Shown in pieces: positions 36,601 through 44,533 of a DNA stretch of 64,000 bases (the stretch's first letter is position 1; each line of letters begins with the position of its first letter). Source of the DNA: Mycobacteroides sp. LB1 (GTDB lineage: Bacteria > Actinomycetota > Actinomycetes > Mycobacteriales > Mycobacteriaceae); the NCBI RefSeq assembly GCF_013449725.1, contig NZ_JACCFF010000001.1, positions 2,170,001 through 2,234,000 of the forward strand. Direction: 5' to 3'. Both the position numbers and the translations under genes were made by a program. The notes under the pieces were generated by a model. That model searched no databases. It had not been told where the DNA came from and was given only the letters and a program-made list of their open reading frames with translations.

Positions 36601-37065
36601 GCGGCGGCGGGTAGCCCTGCCAAGATCACCCAGGCAACCGTGTTCCCCCCAGGGCCCGACGCGGATCAGCCGGGCAAGGTGGGCATGGCGGTGGACGGCA
36701 ACGCCTCCACGTCGTGGACGACCGATACCTACACCGACGCCGATCCCTTTCCGACGCTCTTCAAACCCGGGGTGGGCCTGCTGCTCGATCTGCAGTCCGC
36801 CAGCGCTCTGAGCAGCGTCACCATCGAATCGCACAGTGTCGGAACGCAAGTGCAGATACGGTCTGCCGACTCGGCCACACCGGCCTCCGTCAACGACACC
36901 AAGGAGATTTCCGCCACCACCACGCTGCAGCCCGGCAAAACAACGATTCCCATCACCAGCAGCTCAAAGGTCTCTCATGTGCTGGTGTGGATCAACAAGC
37001 TGGGCTCCACCAACGGTGATCACCATGCGGAGATCAGCGAAATCACCGTCTCAACGGCGTCCTAG
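33676..37065 (+). CDS. murJ: Lipid II flippase MurJ fused to pseudokinase
   Basis: A 1129-aa four-part membrane protein (MviN, Rv3910 type). Residues about 25-555 form the MurJ/MVF domain with about 14 helices, which flips lipid II across the membrane. Residues about 630-880 are a pseudokinase: VALTIID stands where the catalytic lysine should be, and no HRD or DFG motif is visible. A transmembrane helix (about 926-950) leads to an outer discoidin-like domain (NASTSWTTDTYTDADPFP). In M. tuberculosis, PknB phosphorylates the pseudokinase and FhaA binds it, tuning peptidoglycan synthesis; the same is inferred here. GTG 33676 overlaps the upstream stop. Confidence 0.94.
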   Translation: MREPLDPLPDPESDDTIDELSDAAVVAHSGSMAVATLVSRVTGFIKLLLITAALGAASASAFSTANQLPNIIAALVLEATFTAIFIPVLTRAEREDADGGQAFVRKLLTIVTTLLLVTTTLSVLAAPLLASLMLGSDPKVSTPLTTALAYLLLPQIFFYGLSSVFMAILNTRNVFGPPAWAPVWNNVVAIVTLILFWLMPGELTLDPTRLSDPKLLVLGIGTTLGVVAQAAVLVPAVRRQQIPLRPLWGLDDRLKQFAGMAAAMFAYVAISQLGFVITNRIAAGAADSGPIIYNQTWMILQLPYGVVGVTILTAIMPRLSRNAAAEDIGAVLGDMSLATRLTMTVLIPVVAVMTVGGPAMGPALFAYGNFSLASAHYLGLSIALSAFTLIPYALVLLQLRVFYARHEAWTPTLIIIAITTVKIVASVIAPHLTDDPRMVAGYLGTANGIGWVVGAICGYLLLRRSMGRTAGPLIAPEVARTVLVSLAASATAAAIGLAIDRGFGLDLLTLRGGGLGSILRLAILGIVMLGVTFALMVAVKLPEALSVVSVLQRLLGRRQGSGANDHASVMPNSPAPSLPYPDTANKPPRGDGADARKGRAVTDTPGSSTRPVPTQSPSGGALSTPVMPGARIADGRYRLLTSHGGPEGLHFWQATDTQLNRPVALTIIDGTVFSPDQVQEVLSNTLRLSKIESSGLARVLDAVREGTGGIVVAQWVRGGSLREVADTQPSAVGASRAVRSLAEAADAAFEAGSALSIDHPDRVRISIDGDAVLAFPATLSSASADEDVRGLGAALYALTTRRWPLAETGQPSGLATASRAPDGRPVEARVVVPTVPAAISDVAARALSDDPASAAGLLDELESAVASVDHTTMLEPAAAASTQALDIGRPRGFQGPADAADDDEEPEDSEDEDDPEDAARHRKIFLIGLGVVGVLVITLCIALGVWVTRIFGDVGPLDKINIGIGLPTQSSNGDTAAAGSPAKITQATVFPPGPDADQPGKVGMAVDGNASTSWTTDTYTDADPFPTLFKPGVGLLLDLQSASALSSVTIESHSVGTQVQIRSADSATPASVNDTKEISATTTLQPGKTTIPITSSSKVSHVLVWINKLGSTNGDHHAEISEITVSTAS

Positions 37066-37093
37066 CTGCGCGGTCGTCTGCCAGTCGAGCAAT

Positions 37094-37112
37094 TACCGAA
37101 AGGCCTTCGGTA
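37094..37112 (+). terminator. Weak terminator-like hairpin after murJ
   Basis: TACCGAA-AGGCC-TTCGGTA forms a 7-bp stem with a 5-nt loop 29 nt after the murJ stop. It lacks a downstream T-run, as is common for mycobacterial terminators, so the assignment is tentative. Confidence 0.4.
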
Positions 37113-37315
37113 TCGATCCCGCAATTACAGCCCTATATTTTTCGCGGTAGTTGAAACCCGATGGCAACCTCGAAATTGTCCGTTGAACTGCGGTTCATGT
37201 TGTTCAGTTACGCGTATCACTGTTACCGATTGTTGAAACTTGTATAACAGTTTGCTACAGGGGCGTCCCGTGGTCGACGACACACCACATTTTTGATTAC
37301 TGTGCGCGTGTGGGC

Positions 37316-37900
37316 ATGGATCAGGGGGTTCTCACCGCACCTCAACACTCGGACGCCGAGTTGTTGGCTGCCCACGTCGCCGGCGATCCGTCAGCTTTCG
37401 AACAGCTGTTCCGCCGTCACCACCGCCGCCTCTACCGACTCGCCCGGGCTACCAGCCGCACCCCCGAGGATGCCGCCGATGCGCTCCAGGAGGCGATGCT
37501 GTCGGCACACCGCGGGGCCGCCAACTTCCGCAATGACGCCGCCGTCACCAGCTGGCTGTACCGCATCGTCGTGAACGCCTGTCTGGATCGCCTGCGTCGC
37601 AATAAGGCCCACGTCCCCATCGAACTCGAAGATGAGCTCTACGCCGTCGAGGACCCCTCGACCCACGTCGACACCTCGATCGTCATTCAGAAGGCCCTGC
37701 TGCGCCTGCCTCCCGAGCAGCGCGCCGCCGTCATCGCGGTCGACATGCAGGGATACTCCGTTGCCGACGCGGCTGAGCTGCTGGGCATCCCCGAGGGCAC
37801 GGTGAAGAGCCGCTGTGCGCGTGCTCGCGCACGCCTGGCGGTCGCCCTGCACTATCTCGACAAGGCCGGCTCGGTCGAACCGGAAACCATCGACTACTAG
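37316..37900 (+). CDS. sigM: ECF sigma factor SigM
   Basis: A 194-aa extracytoplasmic-function sigma factor. Region 2 (about 12-85) includes FEQLFRRHHRRLYRLARA and the -10-recognising segment DALQEAMLSAHRG. Region 4 (about 125-180) carries GYSVADAAELLGIPEGTVKSR. It corresponds to Rv3911. The start could be ATG 37316 or GTG 37310. The downstream gene is its membrane anti-sigma factor. The 250-bp upstream gap contains three GTTGAA repeats (37151, 37182, 37231 areas) but no confident promoter. Confidence 0.93.
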   Translation: MDQGVLTAPQHSDAELLAAHVAGDPSAFEQLFRRHHRRLYRLARATSRTPEDAADALQEAMLSAHRGAANFRNDAAVTSWLYRIVVNACLDRLRRNKAHVPIELEDELYAVEDPSTHVDTSIVIQKALLRLPPEQRAAVIAVDMQGYSVADAAELLGIPEGTVKSRCARARARLAVALHYLDKAGSVEPETIDY

Positions 37901-37985
37901 CCGTGTGCCACCGTGTCACGATCCGCCTACGAATTGGGCCATGGGCGTGGCGAACGGTAGCTGGATATGGGAACAATGAACTCAA

Positions 37986-38885
37986 ATGGTCAGCGAGAAT
38001 CCGGACGGTCCCGATGGCGAAGGTAACCTCGACAAGGTGAACCTCGCTGAGGTGCCGCTGTCACTAGAGGTCCTGGCCGAACTACAGGCCGGCGTCTACG
38101 ACGCCGGCGATACCGACATACTTCGGCAACGCGCAGAACAAGATAGGGATGCGCGCAGTACCTTGGCCGCCCTCGACCAAGTGCGCGCCGATCTGGCGGT
38201 GTGGATGGACAGCCCGGCACCCGATGTACCCGGGTCCGTGGTCGACGACATCGTTGCCGCATTACGCGCCGAGACATCCAAGTCCACGTTGCCCGCGGTA
38301 GCTGCGAACGCCGTTCGCCCCGCCAACCCCAGCCTCAACCTCGTCACCGGTTCGGTCCCACTGGACCATCGCCGACGCCCTGCGGCAAAGCGTCGGTGGA
38401 TCGCCTACTCCACCGCAGGGTTGGCGGCCGCAGCCTGCGCTGCCGTCGCCGTCACCCTCATCGCACAGAACGAACGACGCGTTTCCGAGACCACCGCCGC
38501 TGTGGCGGGTCCGTCGCTGTCTCAGCAGACCGCCCCCCAGACAGGTGCCCCCGTGGCGCCGAACCTGCCCGCGACGCGTGCCCGGGGCGTGACAGCCTTC
38601 CCGATCTCAGGAAATGAGATCACCGCACTCGTCGGCCGCACCCCCGCGTTCGGCGATCTTGCCGATGCCGCGAAACGTGCGTCCTGCCTCGCCGGGCTCG
38701 GCTTCGAGGCATCGACTCCGGTCCTCGGCGCACAGACTCTCGACATCGATGGCCCCGCGGTGCTCATGGTGCTGCCCGCCGAACGGCCGGGTGAACTATT
38801 GGCGGTAGCCGTGCGGCCGGGATGTAACCAGTCGGATCCTCAACGGGTGGCCCAGACCCGCCTCGGCGCGACGCCCGGCCGCTAG
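37986..38885 (+). CDS. Anti-sigma-M factor
   Basis: A 299-aa membrane anti-sigma factor (Rv3912 counterpart). A cytosolic sigma-binding region (about 1-135) precedes one transmembrane helix (about 138-160, IAYSTAGLAAAACAAVAVTLI is just over the core of it; key part AGLAAAACAAVAV). An extracytoplasmic domain of about 135 residues follows with two cysteines (RASCLAG and RPGCNQ) that could form a redox-sensitive disulfide. It would hold SigM at the membrane and release it under envelope or redox stress. It starts 85 bp after sigM. Confidence 0.85.
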   Translation: MVSENPDGPDGEGNLDKVNLAEVPLSLEVLAELQAGVYDAGDTDILRQRAEQDRDARSTLAALDQVRADLAVWMDSPAPDVPGSVVDDIVAALRAETSKSTLPAVAANAVRPANPSLNLVTGSVPLDHRRRPAAKRRWIAYSTAGLAAAACAAVAVTLIAQNERRVSETTAAVAGPSLSQQTAPQTGAPVAPNLPATRARGVTAFPISGNEITALVGRTPAFGDLADAAKRASCLAGLGFEASTPVLGAQTLDIDGPAVLMVLPAERPGELLAVAVRPGCNQSDPQRVAQTRLGATPGR

Positions 38886-38914
38886 ACCGCGCCTACCACC
38901 CATCCCACCCGCGT

Positions 38915-38941
38915 GGAACATCCCGCTCTAGGCTGTTGTTT
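38915..38941 (+). promoter_or_regulatory. SigH-like promoter of trxB
   Basis: GGAACA (38915-38920), a 17-bp gap, then GTTT (38938-38941) matches the mycobacterial SigH/SigE-type pattern GGAAYA-N17-GTT. In M. tuberculosis trxB2-trxC is induced by SigH under oxidative stress. It lies 59 bp before the trxB start. A TAGGCT at 38929-38934 could serve as an overlapping housekeeping -10. Confidence 0.5.
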
Positions 38942-38999
38942 CAGCACTCGCATGACCTCATCAGATGAGGGAATCAGATCGGAATCAGAAGGGAACCGC

Positions 39000-39989
39000 A
39001 TGGCAGGGGTTGCACCGTCGGCTACGTCGACCGAGACCGAATCGGACGTCCACGAGCTCATCATCATCGGCTCGGGACCCGCTGGGTACACCGCTGCCGT
39101 CTACGCGGCCCGCGCCCAGCTGAAACCGATCGTGTTCGAGGGCACCCAGTTCGGCGGAGCACTGATGACCACCACCGAGGTCGAGAACTACCCCGGGTTC
39201 CGCGAGGGGATCATGGGCCCGGACCTCATGGACCAGATGCGTGAACAGGCCATCCGGTTCGGTGCCGACCTGCGCACCGAGGACGTCGACGAGGTCTCCC
39301 TGCGAGGTCCCGTCAAGAGCGTCACCGTGGGTGACGAGGTTTACCGTTCGCGGGCCGTCATCCTGGCCATGGGTGCCGCACCGCGGTACCTCGGCGTACC
39401 CGGCGAGGACACCCTGTTGGGCCGTGGCGTGAGCTCCTGCGCCACCTGTGACGGCTTCTTCTTCAGGGATCAGGACATCGCGGTCATCGGCGGCGGCGAC
39501 TCCGCGATGGAAGAGGCCACCTTCCTCACCCGATTTGCCCGCAGCGTGACACTTATCCACCGCCGCGAGGAATTCCGCGCCTCCAAGATCATGCTGGAAC
39601 GCGCCTACACGGACCCCAAGATCACCGTCCTCACCAACACCAAGATCGCCGGGGTCGAGGGCACCGACTCGGTCACCGGGCTCAAACTGGAGAACGCGCT
39701 CACCGGTGAGTCTTCACAACTGCCCGTCACCGGGATGTTCGTCGCCGTCGGTCATGACCCGCGCAGCGAACTCGTGCGCGACGCCGTCGACGTCGATCCC
39801 GACGGGTACGTGCTAGTGCGAGACCGCAGCACATTCACCTCGCTGGAGGGCGTGTTCGCCGCCGGAGACCTCGTAGACCGGACCTATCGGCAGGCGGTTA
39901 CTGCTGCCGGAAGCGGTTGTGCTGCAGCCATTGACGCCGAACGGTGGCTCGCCGAGACGGCGCATTCCCAGACCCTCGTCGAAGCCTAG
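39000..39989 (+). CDS. trxB: Thioredoxin reductase
   Basis: A 329-aa flavoenzyme that passes electrons from NADPH to thioredoxin. The FAD motif is [18 protein letters not shown] (about 22-39), the redox-active pair is CATC in [10 protein letters not shown] (about 148), and the NADPH motif [10 protein letters not shown] follows (about 168). [10 protein letters not shown] near the C-terminus contacts FAD. ATG 39000 follows AGAAGGGAACCGC. It is cotranscribed with trxC 28 nt downstream. The oxidative-stress regulation is suggested by the GGAACA-type promoter. Confidence 0.96.
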   Translation: MAGVAPSATSTETESDVHELIIIGSGPAGYTAAVYAARAQLKPIVFEGTQFGGALMTTTEVENYPGFREGIMGPDLMDQMREQAIRFGADLRTEDVDEVSLRGPVKSVTVGDEVYRSRAVILAMGAAPRYLGVPGEDTLLGRGVSSCATCDGFFFRDQDIAVIGGGDSAMEEATFLTRFARSVTLIHRREEFRASKIMLERAYTDPKITVLTNTKIAGVEGTDSVTGLKLENALTGESSQLPVTGMFVAVGHDPRSELVRDAVDVDPDGYVLVRDRSTFTSLEGVFAAGDLVDRTYRQAVTAAGSGCAAAIDAERWLAETAHSQTLVEA

Positions 39990-40017
39990 CCTCGTAATCA
40001 CTGATCAAAGGAGAATC

Positions 40018-40347
40018 ATGAGCGACCACGCGACCGTGACGGTCACCGACGACTCGTTCCAGGAGGACGTCGTCTCCAGCAATAAGCCGGTGCTTGTGGA
40101 TTTCTGGGCGACCTGGTGCGGGCCCTGCAAGATGGTGGCCCCCGTACTGGAGGAGATTGCCAAGGAGCATGGCGAAGCACTCACTGTCGCCAAGCTCGAC
40201 GTGGACGCCAACCCGGATACCGCCCGCGCGTTCCAGGTCACCTCGATCCCCACGCTGATCCTGTTCCAAAATGGTGAGGCAACCAAGCGGATTGTCGGCG
40301 CCAAGAGCAAGTCCGCGTTGCTGCGCGAACTGGACGGGGTCGTCTAA
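40018..40347 (+). CDS. trxC: Thioredoxin
   Basis: A 109-aa thioredoxin with the active-site WCGPC (about 33-37) in [18 protein letters not shown] and the cis-proline loop SIPTLILF. It reduces protein disulfides and is recharged by the adjacent TrxB. ATG 40018 follows AAAGGAGAATC. Counterpart of M. tuberculosis TrxC (Rv3914). Confidence 0.96.
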   Translation: MSDHATVTVTDDSFQEDVVSSNKPVLVDFWATWCGPCKMVAPVLEEIAKEHGEALTVAKLDVDANPDTARAFQVTSIPTLILFQNGEATKRIVGAKSKSALLRELDGVV

Positions 40348-40494
40348 CCGGCTCGACTCGCACCGGTTGAAGGGCACAGGAGTTTCGCCCATCGCCTAGG
40401 CATCTGAGACAATATTGCGGTCCCGATGACGGACAGCTGTAGCCCGGGTCGGTGGCAGTGCGGATTCCTTGCGAACGGCTGCGAAAGGCTGAGT

Positions 40495-41682
40495 ATGACG
40501 ACAGGCGCGTCGAACATTCGCCACGGCGATCGAGGCCCGGCTGTCACTGAGGTCCGCGAGGTCCTTTTGGCGCTCGGATTCCTGGCGGACCCCGACGAAG
40601 TCCTGGCGACCGGTCCACTGGTCGTGGTGGACCATTTCGACGCGACGCTGCACGACGCCGTTCGGGCGTTCCAGCAGCGCCGTGGCCTGCTCGTCGACGG
40701 TGTCGTCGGTCCCGCGACCTACCGCACCCTCAAAGAAGCCTCCTACCGACTCGGGGCGCGCACGCTCTTCCACCAGTTCTCGGCGCCCATGTACGGCGAT
40801 GACGTCGCCACCCTGCAAAAGCGCCTCCAGGATCTCGGGTTCTACACCGGCCTGGTGGACGGGAACTTCGGACTGCAGACCTACAACTCGCTCATGTCGT
40901 ACCAGCGGGAGTACGGGATGACTGCCGACGGTATCTGCGGACCCGAGACGCTGCGCTCCTTTGAACTGTTGGGCCGCCACGTCACCGGTGGTTCCGCGCA
41001 CGCGATCCGCGAGACCGAGCACGTCCGCAACGCCGGCCCGCAACTGTCGGGTAAGCGCATCGTGATCGATCCCGGCCTTGGCGGGGGCGACCACGGCCGC
41101 ATCGTGCCGGGCCGCGAGGGCCCCACGAGTGAAGCAGATATGTTGTGGGACTTGGCGAGCCGCCTCGAAGGGCGGATGACCGCGATCGGGATGGAGACCT
41201 ACATCTCGCGTGCCATCCAGAACAACCCCACCGATATCGAGCGCGCCACCTACGCCAACAACGTGGGTGCAGACCTGATGATCAGCCTGCGCTTCGACTC
41301 GCAGCCTGCCGTGGTCGCCAGCGGCGTGGCCTCCTATCACTTTGGCAACCTGCACGGTTCGGTATCCACCATCGGCCACATGCTGGCCGACTTCATTCAA
41401 CGAGAAGTGGTGGCGCGGACCGGGTTACGCGACTGCCGTACACACGGTCGCACATGGGACCTGCTGCGCCTTACCCGGATGCCCACCGTGCAGGTGGATA
41501 TCGGCTACATCACCTCACCGAACGACGTCTCCATCCTCAGCGGCGCACACTATCGCGATATGGTGGCCGAATCGATACTGGCCGCGGTGAAACGCGTATA
41601 CCTGCTCGGCAAGAACGACAGGCCCACCGGCACATTCACTTTCGATGAGCTGCTGGCCCACGAACTTTCCGCAGGCAGCTAG
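40495..41682 (+). CDS. cwlM: CwlM peptidoglycan-synthesis regulator
   Basis: A 395-aa protein. Two peptidoglycan-binding domains (about 8-75 and 90-150; GLLVDGVVGPATYRTL and GMTADGICGPETLRSF) precede an amidase_3 fold (about 178-375). The zinc site is damaged: the first ligand His of the usual DPGHGG is Leu in IDPGLGGGDHG, and the later His position reads SLRFDSQ. This agrees with CwlM acting as a regulator. In mycobacteria PknB-phosphorylated CwlM activates MurA and also interacts with MurJ. A threonine-rich C-terminal segment (PTGTFTFDELL) could hold the phosphorylation site. ATG 40495 has AAAGG 8 nt upstream; a longer GTG start is possible. Confidence 0.92.
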   Translation: MTTGASNIRHGDRGPAVTEVREVLLALGFLADPDEVLATGPLVVVDHFDATLHDAVRAFQQRRGLLVDGVVGPATYRTLKEASYRLGARTLFHQFSAPMYGDDVATLQKRLQDLGFYTGLVDGNFGLQTYNSLMSYQREYGMTADGICGPETLRSFELLGRHVTGGSAHAIRETEHVRNAGPQLSGKRIVIDPGLGGGDHGRIVPGREGPTSEADMLWDLASRLEGRMTAIGMETYISRAIQNNPTDIERATYANNVGADLMISLRFDSQPAVVASGVASYHFGNLHGSVSTIGHMLADFIQREVVARTGLRDCRTHGRTWDLLRLTRMPTVQVDIGYITSPNDVSILSGAHYRDMVAESILAAVKRVYLLGKNDRPTGTFTFDELLAHELSAGS

Positions 41683-41909
41683 TCTCCGCGCAGCACCTCG
41701 ATGGCGCTCGCGGGGCAGATATGCGCCGCGTCGGCGGCTTCCACTACTTGATCCTCCAGTAGCGCCCCTGTGATGAGTGGCATCGCGATGCCGTCGGCAT
41801 CCGCACCGAACAGACCCGGATGCTGCACAATGCAATACCCCGAACCCATACACAGATCCTGATCGACGGTGATCGTGAACCGCTCGCCGTCTGAGCTGCC
41901 CACGGTCAC
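41679..41909 (-). CDS. [3Fe-4S]-type ferredoxin, P450 partner
   Basis: A 76-aa ferredoxin. It has three cluster cysteines in CMGSGYC and HICPAS. The pattern is CxxSxxC...CP; mycobacterial P450-linked ferredoxins vary at this fourth position, where His or Ala is more common than the Ser seen here. The missing fourth cysteine suggests a 3Fe-4S cluster. The GTG start overlaps the stop of the P450 gene (GTGA), so it most likely feeds electrons to that enzyme. Its stop shares CTAG with the cwlM stop. Confidence 0.92.
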   Translation of the reverse strand: MTVGSSDGERFTITVDQDLCMGSGYCIVQHPGLFGADADGIAMPLITGALLEDQVVEAADAAHICPASAIEVLRGD

Positions 41910-43519
41910 GCCCTCGTCAATGTGACAGGCAGACCGCCGTCGATAGTCACCGAGAAGTTGAAGTGATGCTTAGGTTTCCAGCCCCCCGGCAAGGTAAGTC
42001 GGTACCGCTGAAAGATGATCGACAACAGGAACTGCGCGTTCATATAGGCCATGCCCGTACCGAGACAGTGGTGCCTACCCGATCCGAAGGGCATGAATGC
42101 CAACCTTGGCCGGCTCTTGGCCAAGGCCTCATCCATAAATCGGTTCGGATCGTAGGCGTCCGGGTCCGCCCACCACCGTGGATCGCGATGTATCGAGTAG
42201 AGCGATGGGCCGACGATCGTGTACTGCGGGATGAAGTACCCGCCAATAACATCGTCTTCCATCGCGAACCGCGGATTGAGCGGGTGGCCCTGCAACCGTT
42301 GTCCCTCATCGAAACACGCCTTCGCCCAAGCCAATTTGGGCAGATCCTCCGGTGTCGGGACGGCGCCTTCCAACAAGTCCACCTCTGTGTAGAGACGCTG
42401 GAGGTGATCGGGGTGCGACAGTAGCAGTGCGAGCGTCCAGGACAACGACGCCACCACCGTCTCGTATCCGCCCGCCATCAGAATCATCAACTCCATGCTG
42501 AGATCCCGTTCCGACAAAGGACTTCCGTCGTCGTAGGTGGCCTCCAGCAAGAGACTCAACAGGTCTGGCGTGTCGACGGGATTCCTGCGGCGCTCTTTGA
42601 TCAGCTTCCGAGTCAGTCGGCGCAGTCTCCACATCGACCGGGGCGCGGTGTCCCGCCCGGGCATGGGAATCAGCCTGGGCAACGGACTCATCATCGTCAC
42701 CGACGCCATCAAGGACATGAACGTCCGCAGATCAACATCGGTTTCGTGGATTTCCTGCGCGGTGATCGACGACGAGAACATCGCCCGCAAGAACGCCGGC
42801 AAGGTGACCTGCGCGATGGCGTGCTGCAGGTCCACCACCCCACCGGTGTTCGCCCACTGCGACCACCCGTCGATTCGTCTGACGAACTCGTCGGCGATAA
42901 CCTCGGCCACCCGGGCCAAGTGACGCCGCCCGAACATCGGCATAAGCATCCGGCGACGCTGGCGGAACTTCTCCCCCTCCAACATCGGAATCGCCGCTCC
43001 GATCAATCCCATCGCCGCCTGGCCGGGACCGATCATGCTGTACCGGCCGACGGGATCGTCCATCACTTGGCTCGCGTAGTCCGGATGATTCACCACGATG
43101 ATGCTGCCGCCCACCGGGAACGGCACGCGATAGATATCACCGAATTCTTGGGAGCAGCGCCGGAAGAATTCGAATGGTTCGCGCCGCATCTCCAGGACGC
43201 TGCCCACGATGGGCAGACCGACGGGCCCGGGCGGGGTGAGCGTCGGACTCCCCACGCCGCGGACCACGCTGGAGGCCAGTGGAATCGATCCGCGGGTGAT
43301 CCACAACGGATCGTGCCGCAAGGACGCGAATCTTCCCTGTGCCCTGGCAGTTTCGTTGACCTCGCGCACTGTTGGATTCATCGGCAGGGGCCCCCACTGC
43401 CCCGCCAGCTGGCGAGGCAGGCTGAGATCTGCTGCCGAACTGTGGCTTTGCGAAACCGCGGGCGCAATCGGACAGGCTCCGTCACGTGACTCGGCAAGCG
43501 ATGGCTGCGAGGTACTCAT
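41906..43519 (-). CDS. Cytochrome P450 with extended N-terminus
   Basis: A 537-aa P450, 80-100 residues longer than usual bacterial members. Visible are the I-helix MAGGYETV (about 350), the K-helix ExxR in DEGQRLQG and the heme loop FGSGRHHCLG with ligand Cys about 485. The ATG at 43519 has a strong AAAGGAG 6 nt upstream, so the extra N-terminal part (Ser/Ala/Pro-rich, no membrane segment) is probably real. The I-helix lacks the usual second threonine (AGGYET then V), which may alter oxygen activation. Operon with the ferredoxin and a membrane protein. Substrate unknown; sterol, fatty acid or terpene are possible. Confidence 0.9.
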   Translation of the reverse strand: MSTSQPSLAESRDGACPIAPAVSQSHSSAADLSLPRQLAGQWGPLPMNPTVREVNETARAQGRFASLRHDPLWITRGSIPLASSVVRGVGSPTLTPPGPVGLPIVGSVLEMRREPFEFFRRCSQEFGDIYRVPFPVGGSIIVVNHPDYASQVMDDPVGRYSMIGPGQAAMGLIGAAIPMLEGEKFRQRRRMLMPMFGRRHLARVAEVIADEFVRRIDGWSQWANTGGVVDLQHAIAQVTLPAFLRAMFSSSITAQEIHETDVDLRTFMSLMASVTMMSPLPRLIPMPGRDTAPRSMWRLRRLTRKLIKERRRNPVDTPDLLSLLLEATYDDGSPLSERDLSMELMILMAGGYETVVASLSWTLALLLSHPDHLQRLYTEVDLLEGAVPTPEDLPKLAWAKACFDEGQRLQGHPLNPRFAMEDDVIGGYFIPQYTIVGPSLYSIHRDPRWWADPDAYDPNRFMDEALAKSRPRLAFMPFGSGRHHCLGTGMAYMNAQFLLSIIFQRYRLTLPGGWKPKHHFNFSVTIDGGLPVTLTRA

Positions 43520-43544
43520 TCAGTCTCCTTTCCGGAGGTTCCGA

Positions 43545-44390
43545 TTACGCTGCAGGTACGGGCTGTCTGGCGGCTGCGGTACGCGCCGGTCCCAGCACCT
43601 TGGCGCCGACCTCGTCCCGAAAGCGTTGACACGTGGGCGAGTACGCGACGATGACGACGGCCAGCAGATTGAGTGCCGTGGAAAGAAGGGCCAGCCCCCA
43701 CGACGGCACCGGTGCCAGCCCCAAATGGATCGCGAAGTAGTTGGGCAGCGTACAGATGATGGTGTACGCGAGATAAGCACCGGGCGCAACAAAAGGGATA
43801 GCGGCCCAACGGTATCCCCGCATGTGCGGTCGTATCACGACAAGCACCCAGGCGATCATGACCAGGAATCCGCCGTTTTGCACGAGGCTGGGCAGCGGCA
43901 CGCCGAGGACCAACGCGTTATTGCTGTAGTACTTCATCACGCCGAAGTGGCTGTTGACCATCTCACCGATGCACTCGAAGATCCCGAATACCAACGCGAA
44001 CACGATGAGCGTTCGGGCGGCCCATCCCCTTTTGATCATCTCGTACACCACCAGTGCGGTCGGTGCCGTGCCCACCCACACCAGCGGGACGAAGATCGGC
44101 AGCGGCCGGTCCGCGATGGTGACGTAGGGCAGAACATTGGTCATGTATGTCGTGGCACCGATGATGTCGAGCCACGGCTCAACGAAGTACGGCAGAATCG
44201 TCACCCCGCTGAGCATGACCAGCCAGTACATCAACGCGTCCTCGTGCTTGCGCAGCGTCATCCACCCGACCCAAACAAGCGAAATCACCAGGCACACAAC
44301 GAGTACGGCGACCACCATCCAGGCCCACCAGGGCTCACCATGAATGACCGGTGGCGGCCCCCATTCCGTGCCTGTGCTCAGCCGTGTCAT
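43545..44390 (-). CDS. Seven-helix membrane protein of P450 cassette
   Basis: A 281-aa integral membrane protein with about seven helices (first at about 22-44, last at about 230-252). There is no confident family, though the overall layout recalls carotenoid-cyclase-like or terpenoid-related membrane proteins. Conserved-looking polar residues inside helices include EPWLD, FECIGEM and SHFGVMKYY. It is first in the leftward operon, 25 nt before the P450 gene, and divergent from a TetR gene. It may make, bind or transport the P450 substrate. This is inference from position. Confidence 0.7.
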   Translation of the reverse strand: MTRLSTGTEWGPPPVIHGEPWWAWMVVAVLVVCLVISLVWVGWMTLRKHEDALMYWLVMLSGVTILPYFVEPWLDIIGATTYMTNVLPYVTIADRPLPIFVPLVWVGTAPTALVVYEMIKRGWAARTLIVFALVFGIFECIGEMVNSHFGVMKYYSNNALVLGVPLPSLVQNGGFLVMIAWVLVVIRPHMRGYRWAAIPFVAPGAYLAYTIICTLPNYFAIHLGLAPVPSWGLALLSTALNLLAVVIVAYSPTCQRFRDEVGAKVLGPARTAAARQPVPAA

Positions 44391-44428
44391 CCCGAGTGTC
44401 CTTTCGCCGCCGTAAAGAAGTTGCTCCG

Positions 44429-44472
44429 GACACTAATGTCTTGTTTGGGAACATGTCAATCATTTCAAGACA
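44429..44472. promoter_or_regulatory. Candidate TetR operator in divergent gap
   Basis: GACA-CTAA-TGTC (44429-44440) overlaps TGTCTTG (44437-44443), which is repeated inverted as CAAGACA (44466-44472). A central ACATGT lies between them at 44451-44456. The cluster sits between the divergent P450-cassette operon and the TetR gene, where one regulator could control both directions. Confidence 0.45.
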
Positions 44473-44520
44473 AACCATTCCGTACAACGACATGGGTGGC
44501 ACGAGAGCGCTTCGATCGGC

Positions 44521-44526
44521 TATCCT
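44521..44526 (+). promoter_or_regulatory. Leaderless -10 element
   Basis: TATCCT ends 7 nt before ATG 44534; no Shine-Dalgarno sequence is present, so the TetR gene is probably read from a leaderless mRNA. This decides the start among several in-frame ATGs. Confidence 0.6.
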
Positions 44527-44533
44527 CGGCCGC

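Noticed and set aside
35494..36849. Open minus-strand frame of 451 codons opposite the murJ pseudokinase part
   Set aside because: The opposite strand codes a conserved protein; this frame has no motif and an Arg/Gly-biased composition.
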